From Halocynthiibacter namhaensis (lineage in GTDB: Bacteria > Pseudomonadota > Alphaproteobacteria > Rhodobacterales > Rhodobacteraceae), in the NCBI RefSeq assembly GCF_000812685.1, contig NZ_JWIF01000023.1:1-46245 (forward strand): 46,245 bases of DNA, written 5' to 3'. The position numbers and the translations under genes were made by a program. The notes beneath the pieces were generated by a model. It was given only the letters and a program-made list of their open reading frames with translations. It was not told the DNA's origin and did not search any database. How positions within the stretch are numbered: the stretch's first letter is position 1; each line of letters begins with the position of its first letter. Below, piece by piece: positions 7,839 through 15,514 of this stretch.

Positions 7839-9029
7839 ATGAGCACAACAGTTAAAGAAAAAGCCGAAGCCCGCAGCGCGGAAATTACCGAAATTTCAGC
7901 TGTAACCTTGGCAGAACCATCTACGGCACTTGTACCATTGGCCGAAGCCGACGCCCCTGTCGCCGCAGAAATCAGCAAGCGTATGGCTGAAATCGACATG
8001 AGCGATACAGGATCCATCGTTAGCTTTGGCTCAAGCGCGCAAGAAGAACTGCAAGTCATCAGCCAAGCCATGCTGAACGACGTACGCAACAAAGATGTTG
8101 GTCCAGCCGGTGACAGCCTGCGCGGGATCGTTTCCACCATCCGTGGCTTTTCCATTACCGAGTTGGATGTGCGTCGCAAACGGTCCTGGTGGGAAAAATT
8201 GATGGGCAAAACCGCGCCATTCGCAAAGTTCATGGCACGTTTCGAAACAGTTCAAGGTCAGATCGACAAGATCACTGACAACTTATTGGATCATGAACAC
8301 AAGCTGTTGAAAGACATCAAATCGCTTGATCAGCTGTATGATAAAACCCTCGCGTTTTATGACGAATTGGCGCTGTATATCTCTGCCGGTGAAGAAAAAC
8401 TGCGCGTGCTGGACGACGATGTAATTCCAGCCAAAGCGGCCTCTGTGGATGCCGCCCCCGAAGATCAGCAGGTGATGGTTGCACAAGAACTGCGTGATCT
8501 GCGCGCCGCACGTGATGACCTGGAACGCCGCGTTCATGACCTGAAACTCACGCGTCAGGTGACAATGCAATCCTTGCCATCCATCCGCTTGGTTCAAGAA
8601 AATGACAAATCCTTGGTTACAAAGATCAACTCGACTTTGGTTAACACAGTGCCGCTCTGGGAAACACAACTGGCCCAAGCCGTTGCAATCCAACGCTCGA
8701 CCCAAGCAGCGGATGCCGTACGCGAAGCGACCGATCTGACCAACGAGCTGTTGACCGCCAACGCCGAGAACCTGCGCGTTGCGAACCAAAAAGTACGCAC
8801 CGAAATGGAACGTGGTGTGTTCGACATTGAGGCTGTGAAATCTGCGAATGAAACTTTGATTGCGACGATCAACGACAGCCTGCAAATTGCAGACGAAGGC
8901 AAAGCCCGTCGTGCCGCTGCCGAAGAAGATCTGAAAAAGATGGAAAGTGACCTTAAGGATACGCTTGCCTCTGCCAAGGCGCGCGGTGATAGTACTGGCG
9001 ATACAATCGCGACAACGGTGTCTTCTTAA
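7839..9029 (+). CDS. telA: TelA family toxic anion resistance protein
   Basis: A 396-residue soluble, almost all-helical protein with the TelA family segments: SFGSSAQEELQVISQAMLN near 66-84, RKRSWWEKLMGK near 113, and a long coiled-coil centre. The C-terminal half has the conserved run LTRQVTMQSLPSIRLVQEND (about 232-251) and repeats of the type NETLIATINDSLQIA. TelA proteins are linked to resistance to tellurite, antibiotics and bacteriocins; the molecular role is unsettled. The start has GAGGA nine bases upstream. It forms a likely operon with the XpaC-like gene before it. Confidence 0.92.
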   Translation: MSTTVKEKAEARSAEITEISAVTLAEPSTALVPLAEADAPVAAEISKRMAEIDMSDTGSIVSFGSSAQEELQVISQAMLNDVRNKDVGPAGDSLRGIVSTIRGFSITELDVRRKRSWWEKLMGKTAPFAKFMARFETVQGQIDKITDNLLDHEHKLLKDIKSLDQLYDKTLAFYDELALYISAGEEKLRVLDDDVIPAKAASVDAAPEDQQVMVAQELRDLRAARDDLERRVHDLKLTRQVTMQSLPSIRLVQENDKSLVTKINSTLVNTVPLWETQLAQAVAIQRSTQAADAVREATDLTNELLTANAENLRVANQKVRTEMERGVFDIEAVKSANETLIATINDSLQIADEGKARRAAAEEDLKKMESDLKDTLASAKARGDSTGDTIATTVSS

Positions 9030-9049
9030 GGCATCCAACGGGAGCATCC

Positions 9050-9994
9050 ATGCTGCATCGGATTTTTGCCTCAGTTTTCATGGTCACGGGGCTCGCCTTT
9101 ACGGCGGGCTGCACCCCGGCCACAGGCCCCGTGTCAGAAGTACAGCAAAACCGACTGCACCCGGATCTCTCAACTGCGGGTATCCAAACAAGCCAGCAAA
9201 GCCTTGCAATGAAACAACATCTTGCCCAAACGGAACAGGCCAGCCTGTCCAGTGGGCGGATGCGTCGTGACACGGCCCCAAGTGATGCACGCTTTACGCG
9301 CAGTGACTTGGTCGAAAATTTCATGGCAATCGCATTGTTCAACGAAACCAACGCAGCCCATGGCCAGATGCGTCGGTCCCCGGCCCCCCTGCGTCGCTGG
9401 AATTCCCCTATTCGATTCGGGGTCTATTTCGGCCAAGACGTGCCACCGAACCAACAGCGACGAGATCTCGCAAGCATCAGCGATTTTGCACGGCAGCTTT
9501 CAAATGCCAGCCGTCATTCTGTCACTGTCGCCGCGCAAAATCCAAACTTTCACGTCCTCGTCCTAAACGAACATGAGCGCAAAAGCTGGCATCAAGAACT
9601 GCGCCAAATTATTCCTGACCTTCGTGCACAAGACGCAGCAACCATTCTCAGTTTGCCCCGGCACAAACAATGCCAAATGTTTGCGTGGGATCCGCAGAAC
9701 TCGGGCGTTTTCAACCTAGCCGTCGCCGTCATACGCGCAGAACACCCCGACCTCACACGGCTGTCTTGTTTTCACGAGGAACTTGCACAAGGCCTAGGGC
9801 TACCCAATGACAGCCCTGATGCGCGCCCATCCATCTTCAATGATGACGAAGAATTCGGGCTTTTGACCCGTCACGACGAATTGCTTCTTCGCATTCTTTA
9901 CGATCCCCGATTGCGCCCTGGCATGTCTGCCAGCCAAGCGCGTCCGATCGTTGAAAAAATTGTGGCTGACCTAAAGATCAGCACAAGTAGTTAA
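9050..9994 (+). CDS. DUF2927 family lipoprotein
   Basis: 314 residues with a lipoprotein signal peptide and lipobox FTAGC (Cys21), so probably anchored to the membrane facing the periplasm. The C-terminal two thirds match the DUF2927 pattern: DLVENFMAIALFNE near 87, CFHEELAQGLGLPNDS near 242 and RHDELLLRILYDPRLRPGM near 277. The HEEL segment resembles a metallopeptidase helix (HExx), but activity is not established. It lies 20 bases after telA and 15 bases before the SPFH gene, so it is probably co-transcribed with both. Function unknown; association with the TelA module is the main clue. Confidence 0.8.
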   Translation: MLHRIFASVFMVTGLAFTAGCTPATGPVSEVQQNRLHPDLSTAGIQTSQQSLAMKQHLAQTEQASLSSGRMRRDTAPSDARFTRSDLVENFMAIALFNETNAAHGQMRRSPAPLRRWNSPIRFGVYFGQDVPPNQQRRDLASISDFARQLSNASRHSVTVAAQNPNFHVLVLNEHERKSWHQELRQIIPDLRAQDAATILSLPRHKQCQMFAWDPQNSGVFNLAVAVIRAEHPDLTRLSCFHEELAQGLGLPNDSPDARPSIFNDDEEFGLLTRHDELLLRILYDPRLRPGMSASQARPIVEKIVADLKISTSS

Positions 9995-10009
9995 CCAAAG
10001 GAAAAACCC

Positions 10010-11149
10010 ATGGGTATTTTAGATTTTCTGACCGGCCAGTTCATCGACGTGATCGAATGGACCGACGATACGCATGATACAATGGTTTGGCGCTTTGAGC
10101 GCGAAGGCCATGAAATCAAATACGGCGCAAAGCTGACCGTCCGTGAAGGACAAGCCGCGGTTTTCGTGCATGAGGGCCAATTGGCCGACGTTTTCACCCC
10201 AGGCATGTATATGCTTGAAACCAATAACATGCCGATCATGACCAATCTGCAGCATTGGGATCATGGGTTTGAAAGCCCGTTCAAGTCAGAAATCTATTTC
10301 ATCAACACAACACGGTTCAATGACCAAAAATGGGGCACAAAAAACCCCTTGATGTTGCGTGATCCTGAATTCGGCCCGACCCGTATTCGCGCCTTTGGCA
10401 CCTACTCTGTGCGCGTGAAAGATGCGGGGCGCTTCCTGACGGAAATCACCGGTACCGACGGCGAATTCACTATGGATGAAATCAGCTTCCAGATCCGCAA
10501 TATCATCGTGCAGGAGTTTTCCCGCGTAGTAGCGGGGTCTGGCATCCCTGTGTTGGACATGGCAGCAAACACAGGCGACCTGGGCAAGCTGATTGCAACC
10601 GAGATTTCCACGACAATCGACAGCTATGGCCTATCGATCCCGGAGCTTTACATCGAAAACATATCTCTGCCGCCTGCGGTCGAAGCTGTTCTAGACAAGC
10701 GCACCTCAATGGGGATCGCTGGGGATCTCGGCAAATACACCCAGTTTTCTGCAGCCGAGGCCATGACTGCCGCGGCAAATAATCCAGGCGGTGACGGCGG
10801 CATGAGCGCCGGTATGGGCATGGGTATGGGCATGGCGATGGCGCAGCAGATGAATTCTGCGATGACGCCACAGGCAGGACCATGGGGTGCGGCACCAGCA
10901 CAGGCTGCTGCAACACAGGCAGCTCCCCCGCCCCCTCCCGTGGAAAAGCTCTGGCATATTACCGAAGGCGGCGCGACCACTGGGCCATTTTCCCGCGCGG
11001 CCATGGGCACAAAAGTAGCTGACGGCAGCTTGACCCGTCAGACGTTGGTCTGGGCTGCGGGTCAGGATGGTTGGAAAAAAGCGGCGTCGATCGTCGAACT
11101 GGCCCAGCTATTCACCATCTTGCCGCCACCGCCACCGCCGGGCAGCTGA
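10010..11149 (+). CDS. SPFH-domain (YdjI-type) protein with C-terminal GYF_2 domain
   Basis: 379 residues. The N-terminal 245 residues form an SPFH/Band-7 domain of the 'virion core protein' type (YdjI in Bacillus): it begins MGILDFLTGQFIDVIEW and contains KWGTKNPLMLRDPEFGP near 105. A Gly/Met- and Ala-rich linker follows (about 262-312), then a GYF_2 domain (about 315-370, EKLWHITEGGATTGPFSRAA) and a Pro-rich end. There is no transmembrane segment; such proteins probably assemble on the membrane. In Bacillus the YdjI gene lies beside a zinc-ribbon membrane protein and PspA. A zinc-ribbon protein is found here two genes downstream, but no PspA is in view. Confidence 0.85.
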   Translation: MGILDFLTGQFIDVIEWTDDTHDTMVWRFEREGHEIKYGAKLTVREGQAAVFVHEGQLADVFTPGMYMLETNNMPIMTNLQHWDHGFESPFKSEIYFINTTRFNDQKWGTKNPLMLRDPEFGPTRIRAFGTYSVRVKDAGRFLTEITGTDGEFTMDEISFQIRNIIVQEFSRVVAGSGIPVLDMAANTGDLGKLIATEISTTIDSYGLSIPELYIENISLPPAVEAVLDKRTSMGIAGDLGKYTQFSAAEAMTAAANNPGGDGGMSAGMGMGMGMAMAQQMNSAMTPQAGPWGAAPAQAAATQAAPPPPPVEKLWHITEGGATTGPFSRAAMGTKVADGSLTRQTLVWAAGQDGWKKAASIVELAQLFTILPPPPPPGS

Positions 11150-11157
11150 CATAATAA

Positions 11158-11188
11158 GACCGCGTGGATCACAGCTTTTCACGCGGTC
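11158..11188 (+). terminator. Hairpin terminator after the SPFH gene
   Basis: GACCGCGTG (11158-11166) and CACGCGGTC (11180-11188) form a perfect 9-bp stem with a 13-base loop, starting nine bases after the SPFH stop. The following bases (ATCTACCG) give no U tract, so termination may be weak or the hairpin may protect the mRNA end. Confidence 0.65.
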
Positions 11189-11326
11189 ATCTACCGTTAT
11201 ATCGGTAAATCCGCATGTTATTCTGCCGCCATTTGCAACAATCTGCCAACCAGATAGTGAAACCTGAAATCCCTTGCCGCAGAACCATGCAGACCTATGC
11301 TGGGTAAAATCTCGAAGGGAAATATC

Positions 11327-11854
11327 ATGAACCGACGCACGCTTGTTAAATGGTTACACTGGTTAAGTTTTGCGTTGTTGATCTATTTCTTTGCTGTTGA
11401 ACCCGACGACGACATGGCCGACGCGGGAGCAGCACTGTCCACGCATGCCGGTGCTGGGGTTCTGCTGGCCATGGTCACCGGGATTTGGCTGTTCCTCTGG
11501 TTGCGCAAAGGGCTTTTGGGGCGTGCCGGGCCAAAACTTCCGGGTTGGGGCACGAAATTCCACACGTTAAATCACAAGCTTTTGCAGATTGGTGTGCCTG
11601 TGGTCGTTGCCTCTGGTGCCTTTGCGGGCTTGGCCGCACCCTTCGTGATCAAAGGTTTCGGCGTGATACCGATTAACTTTGCCGGGGGTAGCAAAACCTT
11701 GCATGAATTCGCCACTGAAATTCATGAAATCGTCTTTGACGCCCTGATCATTCTGATCGTTCTACACGGGGCATTTCACGTCTGGCGGCATCTGCGCTTA
11801 AAGGATAATGCTTTGCGTATTATGCTTCCCAAAATCCTGCACCGCTGGCTTTGA
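11327..11854 (+). CDS. Cytochrome b561 family membrane protein
   Basis: 175 residues with four transmembrane helices (about 8-24, 41-60, 84-104 and 137-160), fitting the bacterial cytochrome b561/CybB family that carries b-type haem and shuttles electrons between quinone and partners. Candidate haem-ligand histidines are His12 (KWLHWLS), His40, His81-85 and His147-153. The ATG at 11327 has GAAGGGA six bases upstream. Its neighbours point to envelope stress rather than to a known respiratory chain. The zinc-ribbon gene begins three bases after its stop, so the two are probably co-translated. Confidence 0.82.
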   Translation: MNRRTLVKWLHWLSFALLIYFFAVEPDDDMADAGAALSTHAGAGVLLAMVTGIWLFLWLRKGLLGRAGPKLPGWGTKFHTLNHKLLQIGVPVVVASGAFAGLAAPFVIKGFGVIPINFAGGSKTLHEFATEIHEIVFDALIILIVLHGAFHVWRHLRLKDNALRIMLPKILHRWL

Positions 11855-11857
11855 TAC

Positions 11858-12958
11858 ATGTCTGACACTAAAGAAACCCATCGTTTTCCCTGTAACGCCT
11901 GCGGATCGGATCTGCGTTTTGATCCGGCTGCCGGCCTATTGAGCTGCGACCATTGCGGCAACACCGAGGTGATGGAAGGCCACGGCGCCCCCCCGCGTTC
12001 AGATGCAATCCGAGAGCTAGACTTTCGCGCTGCGCTAAACGCCCGCCTGCCCGAAGCGGATACAGAAGAAATTCGCACATCATCTTGCACGAACTGCGGC
12101 GCGCAGGTCGTGTTTTCCGACCAGAACCACGCCCAGGAATGTCCATTTTGCGCAACCCCTGTCGTCACTGACACGGGCGCATCCCGTCAGATCAAGCCCA
12201 AAGCCGCCCTGCCCTTCGCCTTGGAAGAACGTGCCGCCCACGACCAGATGAACGCTTGGCTTGGCAAACTTTGGTTTGCCCCTGGTGGCTTGCAGGAATA
12301 CGCCCGAAAGGGCCGTAAAATGAACGGCATCTATGTCCCTTATTGGACCTACGACGCCGATACGAAATCGCGTTATTCGGGTCAACGCGGCACCGTCTAT
12401 TACGAGAACCGTACCGTTACAGTAAACGGAAAAACCGAAATACGGCGCGTCCAAAAGATTCGTTGGTGTAATGTTTCAGGCCGGGTCGCCCGGTTTTTCG
12501 ATGACGTGTTGGTGCTTGCCAGCCGCAGCCTGCCTAAAAAATACACCGACGCTTTGGCGCCATGGGATTTGTCCCATCTCGAACCTTATCGGCCGGAATA
12601 TTTGGCAGGTTTTAATTCCGAAGGCTATGTCGTCGAATTGTCCGATGGCTATAACGAAGCCCGGACCTTGATGGACAACGTCATTCGCCGCGACATCAAA
12701 TTCGACATTGGCGGTGATCGCCAGCGGATCAGTGCCGTAGACACCAGCGTGTCCGATGTGACGTTCAAGCATATCCTTTTGCCGATTTGGATGGCTGCCT
12801 ATAAATATCGTGGCAAAACCTATCGTTTCGTGGTCAACGGACAAACGGGCCGCGTTCAAGGCGAACGCCCTTGGTCGGTTTGGAAGATCACATTTTCTGT
12901 CATCATCGGTTTGATCGTCGCCGGTGGCGTCGGATATTTGATCGCACAAAACCAATAA
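11858..12958 (+). CDS. Zinc-ribbon membrane protein (YdjG-like; sometimes misnamed 'primosomal protein N'')
   Basis: 366 residues. Two CxxC zinc-ribbon pairs open the protein: CNACGS/CDHCGN (about 13-35) and CTNCGA/CPFCAT (about 74-97). A middle domain of unknown function follows with the tell-tale MNGIYVPYWTYDADT (about 151-165), and a C-terminal transmembrane helix (about 343-362). Annotation pipelines often call such proteins helicase or PriA-like because of the ribbons; no helicase motif is present. Related proteins in Bacillus (YdjG) anchor PspA/SPFH membrane-stress complexes, so a link to the SPFH gene at 10010 is likely. It starts three bases after the cytochrome b561 stop. Confidence 0.75.
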   Translation: MSDTKETHRFPCNACGSDLRFDPAAGLLSCDHCGNTEVMEGHGAPPRSDAIRELDFRAALNARLPEADTEEIRTSSCTNCGAQVVFSDQNHAQECPFCATPVVTDTGASRQIKPKAALPFALEERAAHDQMNAWLGKLWFAPGGLQEYARKGRKMNGIYVPYWTYDADTKSRYSGQRGTVYYENRTVTVNGKTEIRRVQKIRWCNVSGRVARFFDDVLVLASRSLPKKYTDALAPWDLSHLEPYRPEYLAGFNSEGYVVELSDGYNEARTLMDNVIRRDIKFDIGGDRQRISAVDTSVSDVTFKHILLPIWMAAYKYRGKTYRFVVNGQTGRVQGERPWSVWKITFSVIIGLIVAGGVGYLIAQNQ

Positions 12959-12967
12959 GGAAAGCGT

Positions 12968-13405
12968 ATGAAAGCAGTGGTTCAACGAGTCTCTGAGGCC
13001 AGCGTCGATGTGGATGGTATTCGTATCGGGGAAATCGCTGAAGGCGTGCTGATTTTGGTCTGCGCCATGCAAAGCGACACCGAAGCCAACGCAGATAAGC
13101 TTACAGCTAAGATCGCAAAATTACGTATTTTTCGCGATGAAGAAGGCCGTATGAATCGGTCTCTTTCAGAGACAGGCGGTGCCGCTTTGATCGTCAGTCA
13201 ATTCACATTGGCCGCTGATACATCCCGGGGTAATCGCCCTGGTTTTTCAGCCGCCGCCCCCCCGGAAGACGGCGCACGGCTTTATGAATATTTTATCACC
13301 CGCATGCAGTCAGAGGGCATTTCTGTTCAGACCGGACAGTTCGGAGCCGACATGAAAGTTCGCCTTCTCAATGACGGCCCAGTCACCATCCCAATGGAGT
13401 TCTGA
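12968..13405 (+). CDS. dtd: D-aminoacyl-tRNA deacylase
   Basis: Hydrolyses D-aminoacyl-tRNA (and Gly-tRNA-Ala), proofreading chirality in translation. The 145 residues show the family motifs: N-terminal [13 protein letters not shown], the active-site [17 protein letters not shown] (about 78-94) and the C-terminal NDGPVTIP (about 136-143) with the Gly-cisPro segment. The length is exactly typical. AAGGAAAGC lies just before the ATG. The gene ends one base before the 3' end of the convergent PhnA-domain gene, so there is no intergenic spacer. Confidence 0.96.
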   Translation: MKAVVQRVSEASVDVDGIRIGEIAEGVLILVCAMQSDTEANADKLTAKIAKLRIFRDEEGRMNRSLSETGGAALIVSQFTLAADTSRGNRPGFSAAAPPEDGARLYEYFITRMQSEGISVQTGQFGADMKVRLLNDGPVTIPMEF

Positions 13406-13930
13406 TCAGCCGGTTTTCTTTACAAACTGCGTCAAGATCACAATTTGCTGGCCATTCACCCGACCCTCAATATGCGTTTCATTATCCGGCGACAGGGAAA
13501 TATTGCGCACTGCAGTGCCGCGTTTCGCCGTAAAGCCACCACCTTTCACAGGCAGGTCTTTGATCAAAACAACCGCGTCCCCAACAGCCAAAACAACGCC
13601 ATTGCTGTCCCGGTGAATAATCGCATTTTCATCTGGTAGATCCGCCTCGGCCCAGGCTAAAACATCGGGTTCCAGATATGCGATGTCCAGCAAATCACGC
13701 GCCCAAGCTTCCGATTTCAAACCGAACAACAACCGATAAGCCAGAACCTTCACCGCATCGGTTTCAGACCAGATCGCCTCATTCAAACATTGCCAATGCG
13801 GTGCTTCGGTCAGCGGGCCTTTCACGCCAGAAAGACATGTCTCGCACAGATCAACCACGGCGTCCCGCGGGGCCATGCTGTGGCTGGTCAATGGGGTAGT
13901 ATTTGAACAAATTTCGCAAGTGGCTGACAT
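13406..13930 (-). CDS. PhnA-domain protein with N-terminal zinc ribbon
   Basis: 174 residues: an N-terminal zinc ribbon (CEIC near 5-8, CETC near 29-32), a helical middle, and a C-terminal PhnA-type SH3-like domain (about 105-172) with the segment VLAVGDAVVLIKDLPVKG. The family is named for the E. coli phnA locus, but E. coli PhnA (YjdM) is not needed for phosphonate use and its function is unknown, so the phosphonate label should not be taken literally. Convergent with dtd, ends abutting. Confidence 0.85.
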   Translation of the reverse strand: MSATCEICSNTTPLTSHSMAPRDAVVDLCETCLSGVKGPLTEAPHWQCLNEAIWSETDAVKVLAYRLLFGLKSEAWARDLLDIAYLEPDVLAWAEADLPDENAIIHRDSNGVVLAVGDAVVLIKDLPVKGGGFTAKRGTAVRNISLSPDNETHIEGRVNGQQIVILTQFVKKTG

Positions 13931-14089
13931 GGGTTTTCCTCTTTCAGGCTGCCCGCCCTATACCATGTTTCCCGCCCACCAAAAGCGCCCAACGCCTATT
14001 TTCCGGTTTACTCGCAGAAAATCTTACCCAGATGCAAAACCAGTCTGGAATACCAAGCAGTAATCCGCCAGTAAGATGCGAATTTGGAT

Positions 14090-14107
14090 GATTGGACCGA
14101 TTGGTCC
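14090..14107 (+). promoter_or_regulatory. Tandem 9-bp repeat / inverted repeat in the permease leader
   Basis: GATTGGACC (14090-14098) is followed at once by GATTGGTCC (14099-14107). The same stretch is an inverted repeat, TGGACC-N4-TGGTCCA-type (GGACC and GGTCC around GATT). It ends two bases before the AAGGA ribosome binding site, where a bound protein or RNA hairpin could block translation of the permease. Confidence 0.4.
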
Positions 14108-14120
14108 AGAAGGATGCAAA

Positions 14121-15383
14121 ATGACCCCTATCGAAAATACCGACTATAAATTTGGCCCAGGCCAGGCCCTAATCGGGGCACAGATGCTGTTCGTCGCCTT
14201 TGGTGCCCTCGTCTTGGTGCCACTGCTGACAGGTCTGAACCCCAGCGTTGCCCTCTTTACCGCAGGCCTTGGCACCCTGATTTTTCAGATCGTGACCAAG
14301 GGCAAAGTCCCCGTATTTCTGGCGTCATCCTTTGCGTTCATCGCCCCCATTGGTTACGCGACCCAAACCTGGGGTCTTGCAGCGACCACCGGGGGCCTGG
14401 CTGCGGCTGGCCTGCTGTATGTGGCGCTAAGCTTTGCGATTCGCATCTTTGGCAGTGGCTTTCTGCACAAACTTTTGCCCCCCATCGTGGTGGGCCCGGT
14501 CATCATGATCATCGGCCTGTCGCTTGCGCCAGTTGCTGTGAACATGTCCACGGGTCTTGCGGGTGACACGCAGATCATGGCGAAATCCACCGCATTGATC
14601 ATCGCGGCTGTATCCCTTGGTGCAACGATGCTGACCGCGATTCTTGGGCGCGGAATCATGCGTATTGTGCCGATCCTTGTCGGCGTGATTGCGGGTTATA
14701 TCGCAGCGATCATCATGGGCATGATCACAGGCGAAAGCCTGATCAATGGGGCCGCCTTCACAAGCGCGCCATGGTTCGCAATCCCGGCCTTTGTCACACC
14801 GGAATTCAACTTTGCAGCCATCATGTTCATCCTGCCCGTCGCGATTGCACCAGCGATCGAACATTTCGGTGACATTCTGGCCATCGGCAACGTCACCAAA
14901 AAAGATTACATGGAGGAGCCAGGCATCGAGAACACCATGCTGGGTGATGGTCTTGCGACGATGGCCGCTGGCTTCCTTGGCGGACCACCGAACACCACCT
15001 ATTCCGAGGTCACAGGTGCCGTGACCCTGACACGTGCCTTTAACCCGGCGATCATGACATGGGCCGCAATCTTTGCGATTGTACTGTCTTTTGTTGGCAA
15101 ACTTGGCGGCGCGCTTGGCACGATCCCAATGCCGGTTATGGGCGGCATCATGATCTTGCTGTTTGGCATGGTGACTGTGGTTGGCCTGTCTGTGCTGACA
15201 CGTCTGGGCGACGCCCTGACAGAGCCGCGCAACATGGTGATTGTCTCAACTATTCTGGTGGTCGGGCTGGGTGGTTTGACAATCAACTTCGGAGAAGGTT
15301 TCGCACTCGCAGGTATCGGCCTGTCCGGCATCGCCGGTCTGGTTCTGAACCTGATCCTGCCCAATCCAGCCCCTCAGAACTGA
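14121..15383 (+). CDS. NCS2 family uracil/xanthine permease
   Basis: A 420-residue nucleobase:cation symporter-2 protein with about 12-14 transmembrane segments. Family features: the N-terminal QMLFVAFGALVLVPLLTGLNPS, the TM8-like segment with AIAPAIEHFGDI carrying the conserved Glu (about 247-259), and GFLGGPPNTTYSEVTG (about 287-302) with the substrate-site region NTTYSE. This motif set is closest to UraA-type uracil transporters. The ATG at 14121 has AAGGA seven bases upstream; ATG codons further up lack this. It stands alone, so the purine or pyrimidine specificity is not supported by context; PuuD lies 21 kb away. Confidence 0.9.
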   Translation: MTPIENTDYKFGPGQALIGAQMLFVAFGALVLVPLLTGLNPSVALFTAGLGTLIFQIVTKGKVPVFLASSFAFIAPIGYATQTWGLAATTGGLAAAGLLYVALSFAIRIFGSGFLHKLLPPIVVGPVIMIIGLSLAPVAVNMSTGLAGDTQIMAKSTALIIAAVSLGATMLTAILGRGIMRIVPILVGVIAGYIAAIIMGMITGESLINGAAFTSAPWFAIPAFVTPEFNFAAIMFILPVAIAPAIEHFGDILAIGNVTKKDYMEEPGIENTMLGDGLATMAAGFLGGPPNTTYSEVTGAVTLTRAFNPAIMTWAAIFAIVLSFVGKLGGALGTIPMPVMGGIMILLFGMVTVVGLSVLTRLGDALTEPRNMVIVSTILVVGLGGLTINFGEGFALAGIGLSGIAGLVLNLILPNPAPQN

Positions 15384-15410
15384 TCCAACTTTAGACAGTT
15401 TTGGAAAATG

Positions 15411-15435
15411 CCCGGCCTTTGCGCCGGGTATTTTT
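15411..15435 (+). terminator. Rho-independent terminator of the permease
   Basis: CCCGGC (15411-15416) pairs with GCCGGG (15423-15428) over a six-base loop and is followed by TATTTTT. It lies 28 bases after the permease stop, on the + strand. Confidence 0.82.
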
Positions 15436-15468
15436 ATGGCCGCAGATAAATCCCCTAGCCCACAAACA

Positions 15469-15494
15469 AAAAGGCGACCCGAAGGCCGCCTTTT
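15469..15494 (-). terminator. Rho-independent terminator of the gcv operon
   Basis: AAAAGGCG (15469-15476) and CGCCTTTT (15487-15494) form a perfect stem. Read on the minus strand, it lies 20 bases after the gcvP stop and is followed by a T-rich run, so it should end the gcvT-gcvH-gcvP transcript. Confidence 0.82.
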
Positions 15495-15514
15495 CAAAGT
15501 CTATTAAGGAAGGT

